Assembly (NCBI RefSeq): GCF_947623445.1
Contig: NC_135243.1
Span: forward strand, 15,626,501 to 15,690,500
DNA length: 64,000 bases
Origin: Clavelina lepadiformis
Taxonomy: Eukaryota > Chordata > Ascidiacea > Aplousobranchia > Clavelinidae
Direction: 5' to 3'
In this document: piece by piece, positions 23,601 to 36,799 of the stretch
Position numbering within the stretch: position 1 is the stretch's first letter
Layout: each line of letters begins with the position of its first letter
Program-made: the position numbers and the translations under genes
Notes under the pieces: model-generated
Database searches by the model: none
What the model was told of the DNA's origin: nothing
Seen by the model: only the letters and a program-made list of their open reading frames with translations

Positions 23601-25316
23601 CAATTAGTCGCGTTGATTTGGAACGGAAATTAGTGTCTCTTCGTGAGGAACTTGATTTTGACAACTTGGCTCACACTGAGGTAAATATACTCCCAATATA
23701 TATTTTGACTACTTCGGTAGATATGCTTTCTAGACTAATGCTGCAAGAACAAATTTGAACGTCTCATAACCCAACAACTTATAAGAGTTGAAATAATAAC
23801 AATGAAAGTAACGAAGTTAAAGTTTTGCGTTCACTTCTTATTTATAGATCGTCAATGAACTGAAATCTCAATTGGTCACTGACCACGTTCGCGTCCAAGT
23901 GGACACCCATGGTCCCGATCTTTCGGATCTCCTTCGAGACATTCGGGCACAGTACGATTTGGCAGCGAAGAAAAACAGGGAAGAATCTGAGGAATGGTAT
24001 AGTGGAAAAGTAAGATTTTCAATGTTTCATTTCCATTTTTATTCATAGACTTTAATATTATGAATTTAAATACATTTTTGTAAAGCAAACGAGTTAAACT
24101 TATTCTCTTTCTCTACCTTTAAAGCATATTTAACATTGCGATTTTGTTCAGCTCAATGATCTAAATGCAAAAGTATCGCAAGATGCAAACCGGTTGAAGG
24201 ATGCACAGAGCGATTTAAGCGAGATGCGAAACCGAGTCGGTACTCATACCACCCAAATAGAATCTCTTCGTTCCAACGTAAGTAAACCTATCGAAACGTT
24301 TTGCAAATATAAATATTTCAACTCTATAATATGCATTATCATATTATTAATAAGAAATAGTTTTGGGACACGACAGAGGTGTATAATAAATCTGGATGGC
24401 TTCTGTGATATAGGCTATACGTCCTCGTCGTCTACCTTATTTGGGTAGTAGAGGATATCAGCAAATGTAGCAGAACAAATATGCAATAAACCTACACATT
24501 TTAGAAAGATTACCTTGAACGTCAACTGGCTGATGTCGAAGAACGGTTTGGACGTGACATTAACTCATACCAAGACCAAATTGCAGAGTTGCAAACTCAG
24601 CTTGAGAAGATTAAATCCGAGATGGCAGAACGTCTGCGAGAATACCAAGATTTGCTTGCGGTCAAATTAGGTATTATTTTACCTTATAATTGGGATTTGT
24701 TGCACAAAAATTACACTACATAATTATCAAATAATTTTGGTCAGCTCTGTGTCCAGAGAACTTCAGCAGTCTAAGTAGTGGTATATAAGTATCGAGGTTC
24801 CTGATAATTAAAGACAGAAACATGTTTGAATTTTATTGTACTTTTAATATCGTTTAGGGCTCGATTTTGAGATCAGTACCTATCACAAGTTGCTGGAAGG
24901 TGAAGAGTTCCGACTACAAGGGGTTGCACCAAATGTAAGCAGGAGTGGCACAACATATTCGCTTCGAAAAGTGGTGGAAGAATATGAAAGCGCCAGCAAA
25001 ATGGTATGTCTGAATATTTTAGAGAGAGATTTTAGAGTAAAAATTTTTAGATTATAAATGATAAAATAATACGAAATAGCTCAATGATTAGTCCATTCAT
25101 CTATTCGACAAGAAAATCTAAGTTGGTGAATATCAGAGTTTACATAGGTATTAGGTACAAGCCTTTTTTAAATGACAACTCCTAATTACATGCCTTTTAA
25201 CGGTCATTTTGTGCATTTAATCATCACTGAGCATTATTCAAATTTATAAACAAGTTTTTTACGACATAAGTACTTTTTTGCAGGCACAATCGAAAGATGG
25301 ACGCAAATCTCCATAG
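20633..25316 (+). CDS. Cytoplasmic intermediate filament protein
   Basis: Nine coding exons: 20633-20770, 21007-21159, 21370-21608, 23524-23680, 23848-24009, 24152-24277, 24505-24670, 24858-25003, 25284-25316. All introns are GT-AG and all junctions keep frame; 439 aa. Residues 1-97 are a Ser/Thr/Arg- then Gly/Tyr-rich head. The rod starts at 98 with the helix-initiation motif LNNRFASYIERVRFLEQQN and ends at about 397 with the termination motif TYHKLLEGEE. The tail is only 42 residues and lacks the lamin Ig fold and CaaX box. The rod of about 300 residues is the short chordate form, missing the 42-residue coil-1B insertion of lamins and protostome filaments. The VDTHGPDL...LRDIRAQYD segment resembles type III filaments (vimentin/desmin), but the exact class cannot be fixed here. 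It assembles into coiled-coil dimers and 10-nm filaments in the cytoplasm. Confidence 0.93.
22559..23292. mobile_element. hAT-like non-autonomous element in filament intron 3
   Basis: 734 bp with ends tagggcc / ggcccta and a perfect 8-bp TSD ctcataac (22551-22558 and 23293-23300). Both ends are rich in repeats of gtcaaaat, read toward the inside. It shares terminal tagggc, 8-bp TSD and the gtcaaaattt sub-repeats with the element at 59713. No transposase frame. It fills nearly 40% of the third intron. Confidence 0.82.
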
Positions 25317-28300
25317 CTTGAAAGCGCTTTAGTGCAGATCACCAATTAATATCCTGCAGTATATAAACATGGGCCACTATTGTATTATCAAAATTATGTC
25401 ACATTGTATGAAATATGGATATAGCAATATAAGCCAGATCTAAGTATGGAGTATAAACCAAATTCGAGTATAAAATATAAGCGACTAAACATTACGCTTA
25501 TGCCATTCTGAAGTGTAATCCTAAGTAGGCTTATTTCCGAATGAGGTTTTTAGCCTACTTGTAAATTGCATGTACCACCATATAGTATTAGTAGCACTAT
25601 TTTGCACTTATTTTTGTTCACATACGGTGAAAAAACAAAAAGTATAGCTGATATACTAACTAAAAGCCTATAATCTTGTTGCTATTTACATTGAGCCATT
25701 CATGCTCAACAAACATTGTGTCTATAACTATGTAATTTTGTTATGCTATAGATAGAGTATAAACTATATAGTCGCCTGTATTTGCAAGCTACTGGTGTGG
25801 GGATTGTCGCATCAACTCCTAAAAAGTATTCTATTGCGTTCTGCATATAGGTTTTCCAGTGTGGCAAAATAACAGGAAATGTATTTCTTGGTGGAGTTTT
25901 GTAACTAAAATGTACAAAAGTGAATTTCATGGAATTAACCATAAAATGCTAATCAAATATACAATACAAAGATCTGCGCTGAAACATGTTGTGTTTCCTC
26001 GGTGCTACTTGATAAAACTTACAAATTATGCTTTATTTAGCTAGTGTAAGTAAAAGAACAAACTAATAGTATATTTTGTTAGAGCGTTGAAATAGCAAAT
26101 GGTCAAGTTCAAATTCTAAAGACGAGAAAATGATGCCAGGCAATAACTAGAATCTGTCCTTATTTTGTCCAGTCAATAAAATAACTTAGGTCTTTCACCC
26201 AATTACCAACCAAAATCCTAATGAAACAAGGAACTGGCATCTATAGTTAGAACCATAGAGAGAAAGTTCTTCTCCAATCCACTTTTATTCCAACGCTGCT
26301 GGGTCAAAGTCACAGAGATATTTAATTTAAAAGCAAGCAAAGATATTTAAAAGCACAGATGAAAAAAATGTTGTTAAACTTACCTGCAGACTACAGGCGG
26401 GAAAATTTACATGCAACGTTTGCAATTTTTTACTATAAATTGACTGTAAAATGAAACACCACAAAACGTAAATTGCACTGTTTTTATTGCAAATATTACA
26501 TGTCACTAACTGAATATTACGGGTAAATTACACTGCAGTAACGAAATTCTTTTATGATAAAACCAAGACATTTTAATAACATTCACAGAACCAAGAAAAC
26601 ACTCAAAATAAATTATTCATTTGTTTCAAGGCTCATAACATGTTTGACCATCGTATATTTCAAGCTTTGAAAACGAGCAATAGGATCCACTTTTTGATTT
26701 TTCTGAAATGGACTTGGAAATATACGAGAACGGCACCTAAAAACAACGTTACTGCTTAGAAGGCCGCTTCCACAAAATTAAAGCATTAATTACAATTGTA
26801 ATAAATTTGTATCTCACAAGATGTTGTTTTAGGATGATTAAAATGCAGAAAAGGGAGAGCACGGGAAAAGGGCTTGAAGTAGGCTGCTACAATTGCAACT
26901 TCATGTTATCCCTAAAATCGCTGAAAATGCCATTGCTGCCAATTGTACACCAAGTTAACAAAACCTTTAAGTTCGTTTAGGCTATATATTCTACCTTTAC
27001 ACTTATTTAATCATACACAAAAGATGACACATTTGAACTTTAAGGCTAGGCAACAAATGTTATAAATACAAAAACAAGCTATCTAGAGCCATAACATTGC
27101 ACACATACAATTCGACGTTTTTCTATGCTGACAATACTTATTCTGCTATCTGTTGTTCTCACATTATCTATGTATCTAATTCCAAACACCGCTGTCATTG
27201 TCAAGTGACTTACACATCTGTCACCGCTCAAGCTGGGAATATGAAATGACCGCCTGGTCAGTTTTCTTTGCGCCAGAATTGCTACAGCGGTTGTAGTCTG
27301 TACATCGTGCTTTTGCAGAAAAAATGTTTGAAGCACAGGTGTAGCTCAGATGTGCCACGAGTGTGGCTCAGATGCGTCACGTTGTGGCGAGACGCAAATA
27401 AAACATTTGAGCCAAACACGTGGCTCAGATGCGTCATGATGGTGGTGGTTCTCATTTGTTATTAACTTTTTACCATGACGATCAATTTTGCACATTTTTA
27501 CCTAAAATTGCTTTTATATGAGAACAAGCAGTTCAGATAAGGAATTGTAGGCTACATGCGACGGAGATCACAGATCGTCAGATCAGATTCTCATTCATGG
27601 GAAGGTGAATGGTTTAGAAGTAGTTGATAGTTGGAAAATATTATTACGCGTGAACTTTTGAGTACCACAAAAATGGTGAAGTCAGGTGAAGCAGCTCTGC
27701 TACCGAGACGTTGACATAAAATCATTAAATTGAATACAAAGCATTGACAACAAACCCGGGACCTGTTGAAACATAATTGCATTTCATACTGGAAATAACA
27801 ATTCACTCAATTGTTCATTTAATCGCTCGCATGTAAGGCTAGGTCCATTGATTACTATTTCATGTAAAATGTCTGTTTTTATCAGCGAGTTTTTTTGACT
27901 ACGTAGTATACAGTATTTAAAAAAATAGCAATGAATTCAGTCAGCACCATTATCATTCATTCTAAACACAGTTTTTGGTTCATTTTTTAAAAAAAATAAC
28001 AAATTATTGGATTTATACATTGATTTGAACCTCTAAGTCTTTATTGACTAATGTATACCTCTATTTGGATGCTCTCTTGTAATAGATGCTGTAATAGATA
28101 TGCTATAATATGACACTGTTTGCCCTTTATGGAAATGGTAAGCGTGCAAAAATGACATTCTGAGCTTTGCACGTGAGCTCTGAAATGGGTTGGTAATTTA
28201 AATTCAACTAAATTTTGAATTTATTCTAAATTCAACTATAAATTCAGATTTATCATAATCAATGAATTGTGGTCTGAGCCAGTTCCTTTTTCTCTTCCAT

Positions 28301-30199
28301 CTTTTCCATCTCAATTCCCAAAGTTGCTTCAATCGATATGTTGTCAGTCAAAACACCTTCTCTTGTGTATGAGTTCAGTTTATTGGGATAAAAACAACAC
28401 CGTTAGAATGGCAAATTTTTTTTTATGTTACTATAAATTATACACTGTAATTTGTATCTACTTTAATCAATAAATACATAGATAGGTTACTGTCAGGGTA
28501 TATTTGTTGTCTGTAAAATGTGTAATTTGTTTACGGGATCGTTGAGGTAGGCTACCCTAATCATAACATTTATTGGTATGTTTTTTGTGCACTTACCCTA
28601 CCTATATTATCCCATACCCTATATTATCGGGCCTTCACCCTGGCCATACAGAAATGGGATTTCGATCCCTGGGATTGCGTTTCTTTTGGCGAGGTTCATT
28701 TCAATTAGCCTATCTTTATGCAGTTTGCGTAAGTCGTCGTTGTTTGCGTATTTCATCGGTTGGTCGCGCTCGTGATTAACGTTGTGCAGCGAATCGTGCT
28801 GCTGTTGTATGAAAAATCTTTGTTGAGTGTTGATTTAAGCCAGGGGGTCATTGCAAGTGGGTATTTTCTTAGATTCTGCAAAGTTTATCAGTCAACTAAC
28901 AACGACCTGGTAGTTATAGTGCATATAGAAAGTTTTATTAAATTAATTAATCAGACTGAGTTAATGATTATAATACACCTTTACTGGATGTTATATGTTA
29001 TTACCGGATGGCATTTGGTTGAGTTTTTGTATATATATTTTGGTGGTAACATTAGCATTTATTATCTCTTTTATGGGTTGAATTGACCGGGTTTGATCTG
29101 ACCGAGGTGAAGTAGTCACTTTGAATAAAAAAGCAGAATACACGATAGCACAATAGGGCTGACTTTTACTTTATTTATGTTTACTATTATTTTATTAGTT
29201 TATCATGTTACTTATTGTTATTGTTTTCATTATGTTATTGGTCTAAACTCTAGACTCCGTATCTCTAGATTCTATAGATTAGACGTAAATCATGTTTGTT
29301 GTACAAACTAAGAAAACGCTTATGTTCTATTTTTCAATGCGGTTTATATGTTTTATAAACATGCCACTTGCTTCTATCTGTAAATTTTTAATTTCTTGAC
29401 AACAGTACTTTGCCTACCATCCATATAAGTGACTATTACGATTATATGTATTTATGTGTATTGTGTGTATTTTACGAGTTACGAGTGTACATATATGCAT
29501 GCATGTATCGGAAATGCATCGTATGTATTTCTAGTGGCTTCACGTTTACTATACATCATATACTGTATTATTCTTATGAAGGACGATGTCAACCCGAAAT
29601 TAATTAATGTTTTCTTTTCTGCAAATAAATGGAATATGAGGCTTTCTGCTTTAGTTGTATTAATAGCAACTATAGACCTGCCTGGTTACGCAACAACTTT
29701 TTCTCTCGAATCAGCGGTGGATCAACAAAACACAACAGATATGGCAATCAAAATGCCTCTACCTGTAGCTCTCCATTCTCCTCAACGTCTACGAACCCAC
29801 AAAGTCTTCATTCCAGCAATGAAACCGAGAAACCAGCGGAACAATTTAACGATGCGATGACGTGCATCATATAGCTTCGTTCAAAACAAAAAAGTGCTAA
29901 ATCTGCGGTTATGACTTTCACGAAAGGAAATATTGTCCGACGAGATATCTCACATGCAACATATGCGTGAGAGTTGGGCATTTGACGAAGATATATGTAA
30001 AAGAAAAATGTACTTTCAAAACCGTCGCTATACACATATAAAAGGTACACCGACCTTGTGTTCCATCACTGCCATTTATCAGCATGACCTAGTCGAAGCG
30101 ACACTCATGATATCAGTACGTGATCAAAACCTATGTGCAATGGCTGAATCTGAAAATTTCGATAATAACTTTATTAACGCTGCCACCGCCAAATCAGTC
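25317..30199. other. Gene-poor stretch; no gene seen
   Basis: About 4.9 kb. The first few hundred bases are presumably the 3' untranslated region of the filament gene. Near 27340-27445 there are three imperfect copies of a unit resembling gtgtggctcagatgcgtcac. Several open frames of 60-140 codons exist, but none has a domain, splice logic or codon pattern I can defend. Confidence 0.4.
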
Positions 30200-30604
30200 C
30201 AGGCTTGTCCATGGGAATGGGATTCCCACGGGAATCCCATGGGAAATGTCCCATGGGATGGGATGGGATGGGACAGCACGAATTGCAATTCCCATGGCAT
30301 TGAAAATTTGCTAAATGAGCACAGTGACTCGGAATATGAGTACCAATGATAATAAATTGTCATAGATAGACAACTTTTCTGAACTTTAAAGTTAACAAAG
30401 TCAATAAATTTTGTCGTTTTGTATCTCTCTTTGTACATGTAGTCAATTCTAATAGACATTAGACTTAAATTTCCATAAATTTAATAACATTTATTGAATT
30501 GTATTTTGATGGGATGGCATGGGATGGGATGGGATGGGACAGGCATGAATTGCTATGGGATGGGATGGGATGGGACAGAAAAAAATGTCCCATGAACAAG
30601 CCTG
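30200..30604. mobile_element. MITE with GGGAT arrays
   Basis: About 405 bp with inverted ends caggcttgtccatggga / tcccatgaacaagcctg (one mismatch plus a small gap). Inside are arrays of the pentamer GGGAT (at about 30255-30272, 30508-30540 and 30555-30575) and the recurring core gggacagcacgaattgc / gggacaggcatgaattgc. The direct repeat caaatca lies within 3 bp of the left end and exactly at the right end, so an 8-bp hAT-like TSD is likely but imperfect. No coding capacity. Confidence 0.7.
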
Positions 30605-30828
30605 CAAATCACCCTACCTACCAATATCCTCAACACGCCAAGGAGTATGTATGGCACAAAGTATGTTTGAGACGTAACATGTTAGGTTCCTGTGTATAAC
30701 TGTATAAGCGACATAGTTGTCAGCAATCACCAACATGAAAATGTTTCAACCGGTGTCATGGTAATTTTATGCAGCGACAAGTATTTAAGTCAAGTATTTC
30801 AGATACGTCACAATCGGCTCTCATAACC

Positions 30829-31640
30829 GAATATGGTGGTCGCAGGGAGGATTTTACTTTATCCAAATAAGGAATTTGTGCGTCATCTGCGGATTTTATT
30901 GCAAACCAAACCCGTGTTTTGCCAAACGTGCACTAGTAGCAATATACAGGCCCGCATGACGTGAGCTGTACTTATGCTGGTAAGACTGCACGTCGCTTTC
31001 ACACAAGGATATATGAAAGAGCACACGCGCTTAGACTGTGCAGGTAAATCATCATCCAAAATCATATTAAGAATTGTTCAACATGCATTGATTCAAATCA
31101 CGAGGAAAACTTTAAAATTTTACGGAAATGCAAAAAAACATTATGAATGCAAGATCCACGAAGCAGTTTTTATTAAGCAATTGAATCTAAGCCTTAATAA
31201 ACAAGCCTATGAAAATGGTTCATCGTTTTTATTAAAAGTGTATAACTAATCTCCCCACCCCATGCCCGTAATTACATATGCTTTAATGTTTCCAACGTCA
31301 TCTATTTAGCGATTGCTATTTTTTACACCTTGCCTTTCGCAACATCTGCTATCACCACAGCCTGTTATTTTGAACAATGCCTTTGCACCTATTATATCGT
31401 TTACTGTATCGTCTTGTCTGGAAACTCTAAATTTCGTGTACTTTTCTCTTGCATGTGATATAATTATGATATTATTATGATATAAATATTTACATAACTT
31501 TGATTTTAAAACTTACATTACTCTGATGAAGAACGTTCGTCCGATACATGTCCGAAACATATTTGTTCTCGTACATTGTTAATAATTATGTTTCCTACGC
31601 TAGTTGTTTGTTTGCAACTTTATGGCACCTCATAATAATT
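30829..31640 (+). mobile_element. Penelope-like retroelement remnant, 3' part, copy 1
   Basis: At 30967-31044 a frame encodes CTYAGKTARRFHTRIYERAH, a GIY-YIG endonuclease-type block (Y..GKT..RRF.TRI.E). After a frameshift the frame of 31000-31249 encodes the typical C-terminal end (HYECKIHEAVFIKQLNLSLN ending SSFLLKVYN). A non-coding tail at 31381-31633 matches the tail of copy 2 at 46930-47184. Penelope-like elements encode a reverse transcriptase followed by GIY-YIG; the reverse transcriptase is not recognisable here. Degenerate by frameshift and truncation. Confidence 0.62.
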
Positions 31641-32624
31641 AATTTTTATTTAGCACGAATCAAAAAGCAATTTTGTTTGATAACAATCCGTTGTAATCAT
31701 TGTAGCCTATTATCTCGCAATAAAACTTTTGATAATTTCATAGACTTTTGCTCAGGTTAACCAGAATAAATCATTTAAATATTGTAAAACAAAGTAACGT
31801 ACATGTGTGACGTCATCGTCAGGCCAATTGCTTTAGTTACATAATGATGCCTATATTGGCTTGCAAATGTTATACTAAAATAACTATTTACTCTTGGGTA
31901 AATTATATTTTAAAGAATTGTATCTCTGTCTTGAAACATCTAATTTTTGAAAAGTGGAGGATGTAGTATTTCGTGGTGACCACGTTTAGCCTACATGTCT
32001 AGCTTTTTAGCTCATACGGTCTGACTAATAGAACAACTGGAAATTAATGTATTTATCTGAACGTATGTAAGTCCTTCCTAGAACAACTACCAGCCTGCAA
32101 TTATTCACACCTTAAGATGAGATTTGTCAATATCGAGGAATAGCTGCAAAACAGCATCAACTTCACCAGCTATCTCGCTTGACTAAGGAATGACGGAAGG
32201 CGCCAATCCGGTTTGTAACATTGATGTGTAGCGGCCTTGGTAGTATTTTTAATACCATTATATCATTTCTTGCAAAAGTGTTTTTTAGTTGTTGATTGAA
32301 GTTTGTGAAATTGTTTTTTTTTTTGATAAACACTTTAACTGTCGTTTGATATTTGGAAACTTGCTCTGAACAACTTCGTGTGAACTCTTTTTAGTATGTT
32401 TCCAGGTAGTTTTCGACTGTCTGTGCTAATAAGAAGTCTTTATTGAGAATGTCCGCTTCTTAACTTAGATACTGATTATTATTTATCTAGGTATCAATGT
32501 GTCACCTTTAGCTATATATATCTCCCATTGTCAACACATTGTTTTCCTGGCTGCACCTGCTACGAATTGCTGCGTTTATCATATCCAGGATTTTAAGTCC
32601 CAATGCATTTAGGTTTTATAAGTT
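31641..32624. other. No gene seen; one short dispersed repeat
   Basis: About 50 bases from 32227 (tgtagcggcc, then ataccattatatcatt) recur at 39348, marking an unnamed dispersed repeat. Otherwise nothing is recognised. Confidence 0.4.
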
Positions 32625-32650
32625 GGCACTTCTACCAGCGAGCGGAGACC

Positions 32651-32671
32651 GAGAGAGAGAGAGAGAGAGAG
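32651..32671. repeat. GA microsatellite
   Basis: About ten uninterrupted GA units inside dispersed repeat copy B. Confidence 0.85.
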
Positions 32672-32886
32672 TGTTAACTGAGTGAATCATCAAATTCTAC
32701 AGATGAGTTGTCTAAGCTAGAAATGGTGATTGCAACTCATACAATAGACATCTTATAAGCAGTAGTGTTACTTATGTTCTTGGTTATTCGCAATATTGAG
32801 AAAGTGTACAGCACCCATTATAAAACCTTTCTTGTGAGCTATTTCTCTTGTAATATTATAACCTTTTCGCTGACAAAAGGTTAGAG

Positions 32887-33245
32887 CAGGCATGCACAAC
32901 TCAAAACAGTACACGGGCCGTTTTAGGGAAAAAAATTTTTCGCGGGCCGCGTGCTTACATTGTTGTAACTAACGTGTAGCCTACTTTATATAATGTGACC
33001 GATTAACCGTCGAATAAGAGATATTATTGAGAAGATGGTTACTGTCAAGAGACGGTTGCCTCTCGCACTACAGTATCTAGTTGTTTTTAACGCTTATCGG
33101 CGGTAAAGCATCGGATTCGTTGATTATGTAACTGTAACCGTGGAGAAAATGCCTGAATGAGCGAAATCACGGAATATCTCGCGGGCCGCACGAAAAGGTT
33201 TCGCGGGCCGCATGCGGCCCGCAGGCTGTATGTTGTGCATGCCTG
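32887..33245. mobile_element. hAT-type MITE nested in dispersed repeat B
   Basis: 359 bp with perfect 14-bp inverted ends caggcatgcacaac and a perfect TSD ggttagag (32879-32886, 33246-33253). It contains several gcgggccgc motifs, making it GC-richer than its surroundings. The paralogous repeat at 2637-2644 shows the empty site, which confirms both ends and the 8-bp duplication. Confidence 0.93.
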
Positions 33246-33300
33246 GGTTAGAGTATTCTAACGGCACGCAACAATAGAGTCAGATATAATTAATTCAACA

Positions 33301-33869
33301 GGTAAATTAAGTTAAGATCCTCATAAGACAAAGTGTGATTCAGACGGATGTTACTGTTATGCTTCAAGTAGCGCAGTACACATTCACAATTAGTTACACA
33401 TGTGATAAAAACGTATCCAATCAGTGGCCATAAATATAACTTTGAGACGAACACGCTGACAGCCTGAAAGTTTCTCAAGCGAACACAGCCGAAATATGGT
33501 ACCGACGTGGGTAACCTTCTGTGCGAATGTGTTTATACGCTGCGACCAACGCCAAACCAATAACCTTTTATTATAAACCTTTTTATTATCGATCAGAATA
33601 AGAGAGAGAGAGGATCTTTTCTTCTACATGGCCGCTACAAACCCAATTTGCACAAAGCTACTTCGGTAAACGGTTAGCCGGTTATGCAATTGGTATTTTC
33701 TTACTTGGGTAAGCAGCAGCTGGTATAGTACGTAGAAACTTGTTTTACTGGCTGCCGTTTAGTGAACTAAGAAATTAGGAATACAGTAAATGACAATTAC
33801 AATAGTCAGTGAATTAAAATCTATCTTATTATTCAACTCCAAATGACGCACTAATTTTTTCAAAGTTTA
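33301..33869. other. No gene seen
   Basis: AT-rich spacer without recognisable exon or element, apart from a short GA run at about 33601. Confidence 0.4.
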
Positions 33870-33871
33870 TA

Positions 33872-34411
33872 CAGGGTGCGGCAGAAAAACCTACCACATT
33901 TCAAATTGTTACTGTACCAGAGCTGTAGCAGTCTGACAGGAGATTGAATTGAAATTTTGCAGCAAAGGACTTAGCATTTGTGTTTCAGGTTTTAGTTTTT
34001 ATAAGTAAATAATGTTTTGTGCAAATTTTTAAAATTTTCTATCTATATGTTCGCCTGGACTGGCGAACACCGTGCATTTATTGAGGAAGATTTCATTAGA
34101 AATGGGGAATCTGTGACTCGAACGCTCAGAAATTTTAAGACTCATTTCAAACTAAACTGTAACGATCCTGGTCCCAATCGAAAATCTGTACTGCTCTGGG
34201 TCAAAAATTTCAGAGCTACGGGTTTAGCACTAAAGCGAAAGCCACCTGGAGGCCTGGAGGGGCGCCACCTACAGGATGTAATCTTTAAAACATAAATACA
34301 TCAAATGGTAACCTTTTCACTTTGAGATGAGACAATAAATGTTTTGATTGCTTATGAATTTTGTCTCTTTTTCCTAGTTTGAAATATGGTAGGTTTTTCT
34401 GCCACACCCTG
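33872..34411 (+). mobile_element. Tc1/mariner-type deletion derivative
   Basis: 540 bp with inverted ends cagggtgcggcagaaaaacc... and ...ggtttttctgccacaccctg, almost perfect over at least 34 bp, flanked by TA (33870-33871 and 34412-34413). The TA duplication and the helix-turn-helix frame inside indicate the IS630-Tc1-mariner superfamily. The catalytic DDE part of the transposase has been lost, so the element is non-autonomous. Confidence 0.82.
34047..34295 (+). pseudogene. Truncated transposase, N-terminal helix-turn-helix
   Basis: From ATG 34047 the frame encodes MFAWTGEHRAFIEEDFIRNG, then ESVTRTLRNFKTHFKL and a KSVLLWVKNFRATG segment ending in KRKPPGG. This pattern (a first helical domain, a linker, R/K-rich PPG) matches the N-terminal DNA-binding domain of Tc1/mariner-like transposases common in invertebrates (the DUF4817 type). 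The frame then runs off homology and stops at 34295. About 80 codons remain of a protein normally several hundred residues long. Confidence 0.7.
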
Positions 34412-34413
34412 TA

Positions 34414-36799
34414 TTAACCTAAAACTAATCCCCTCTGAACCAAACTCTCACTTTTCAGGATTAAATTATTAAGCAAGGCTGCGAATTGAAATACGTAGTT
34501 ACGTAGTAGTAAATAACGTAGTTTTTCAACTTAAAATCAAACTTTTTTAAATCTTAATTAATTTAAAACTAATCCCCTCCGACCCACAGTCTCATCTATC
34601 ATGAGTAAATTAGATCAAAAATAAAGTTGGACAAAAAATGAAGTCAAGTAATAGCAAGATTCGAAAACGAGACCTCCAGCTTACCATCTTCATCGTCAAT
34701 CAGTACAACCCCGTATTGCTTTCGTATCCCCGACGAAAACGAGAGTGATAAAAACCCATCAGCGAAAATCTGCTGGTTACCGTATTCCGATTCAGGAACT
34801 TCGGTAATAAACAGACGCCAGTGAAATAGTCAGTTCGGTTTTTTCTGCATGACTGGGCATTGCTGTTGCGTCTGAGATGTCATCATATGAGGGGCGTGAC
34901 GTAAGCATCAATGCTGGTTTACTAGATTGCATAGCCTAGGATGCTTTAGCTCTTAAATCGTTGGGTGTGGTCTACAAGTGCACAACTAGATCACGTCACA
35001 ATTTGAGTAGTTGGGGTCTAGTATACAGAATCATCATGTGCTTGTGCACTTGTCTACTAGGCCTAGACCCTGGGAAATAAACGGCTACATATGGTTACCG
35101 AATACTGCAAACGGTTGAAATTTTTTGAAAAAAGAATGACTTCAATGCTTAAGACAAACTTCGGGAACCGTGCCGCGGTACAGTAATTACAGAATTGGGT
35201 ACCGTAACCTACTAGGCCTAGGCGATTGTCTGCACGCTACTGCAATGCAGACTGAAGAGTACAGGAGCCGGGCGGTAAAGTATAGAAGTTTTTGACAAAC
35301 AAAATAATGTTTGTAAAGACGCAGATTTGGGTGTGAAGTCGTGCAAAGACATAAATTTTTAAAATTAATAAAATACTGCTCGTTGCAACTTCTCGGTACA
35401 TCGACAATGATGTATGTAAAAGGATACCAATGCTATCCAATAGATTCTAGTACTGAAAACTAACACCTCTTTGTCTAAAGCTGAAGACTTAAGTGGTGCT
35501 GGTGGTGACGTTTGAATCCAGTAACTGGTTCCAGTCTTTTATCTTAAAAATATTTTTAAAAAGGCTGTTAGCCTGATCCTTCAATCTGTGGCGGTTAATA
35601 CCACAGGCATGCCAGTTTTGGCTCTTCCTTTCAAAAAATCCGCAATCCGCACATTTTTAGACATACCGGTACCACTAATTGCCAAAATTAGTGTTAACTT
35701 TTTATATAAATGCATGCGTCTGTGCAGAGTATCATTTAGTTAACTTTGCTTCAATACAAGTTTCATCAATGTTTTTCATTTACTTGGCACTGTCAGTTTA
35801 CCTGCAGTGCTAGGCCTAGTCGAAAAGAGCACGGAACTGTTACCAGAGTTAGATCAACTCGCTGTCATGATGGGACTATCTCTCTTTCCCGCGGCCTTTG
35901 GCGATGCCCATTAAACGTTTTCGAAATCGCTTCTCAGTTCGCATCCTACACTTTCAGAAGCGAATCCAGAGGATACTTATAACATTTTTATCCGTCGTTT
36001 ACCACAAATCCAATTGAAAGTTTGTAGACCTACTAAATCCAAAATTACCAGTATTTAGGCTAACCTTCCTTGCCTAGTATTCTGCCAAAATTGTAGTAGA
36101 CCAGAAAGTCCAAAAGGAGGTAAAGTTTAAAGAATGCATAACATCCAGATCAAAAAGCTAATTCTGTAGCTAAGTGTGTAGGAGATAAAAATTAATTGCA
36201 CATACTGTATATACCAGCCTATAAGGCCACTCCAAGTTTTTCAAGCCAAAAATATGTTTTTAATGCGTACTTGGTGGTTTTTTATCTCTTTTTTTTTAAA
36301 TAAAGCTTGTTGAAAACTGGTTTTCCAAATTCCGAGTAATTAGCAACCCTAATGTTCACAACGTAATAATACCTAACAGAAAAGAAATTCAGCCGATTAG
36401 ACATACTTTTTTCCAGATTTCTGGTTGGGCATATAAGCCCTTCTCGTTTTTTTGGCCCAATATATTCATCAAAAAGGGGGCTTATATACGGTATAATGCC
36501 TGTTGTATATTATGTTGTGTTGCGTAGAGGAAACGAGTAAGCAAAAGCTTGTTCTTCCCAATAAACACTTGCTATACTTCGAACCCTTAACCACTAAATA
36601 ACCAAGCAATGAAAACAACTTGCTTGTTTTGTATAACGTGTGTGATTGGCAAAACATTGACAACCATAAATGTTTAAGTCAGGAACACTAATATCAAGTA
36701 CACACAAACCAGACTGTAGATTATGGCAGAAGCACACCCAAAATTGTTTGGTCAAAATGGATGATATTGTGTACCGGGAGAAGAATGATCTCTCTAAAA
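34414..36799. other. No gene seen
   Basis: 2.4 kb without supported genes. A fold-back of ataagccc / gggcttat lies at about 36430-36485. A stretch near 35490-35540 (gtttgaatccagt) resembles a tRNA B box, without a convincing A box. Confidence 0.4.

Larger units (their letters stand above)
32625..33300 (+). repeat. Dispersed repeat, copy B (interrupted by a MITE)
   Basis: Reverse-complement partner of 2595-2885. It contains a GA microsatellite at 32651-32671 that is absent from copy A, and the 359-bp MITE at 32887-33245 splits it. Confidence 0.72.

Noticed and set aside
29429..30349. Long overlapping plus-strand open frames of 138-143 codons
   Set aside because: No domain, no splice logic; the second one reads through the GGGAT-rich MITE, whose pentamer repeats keep frames open.
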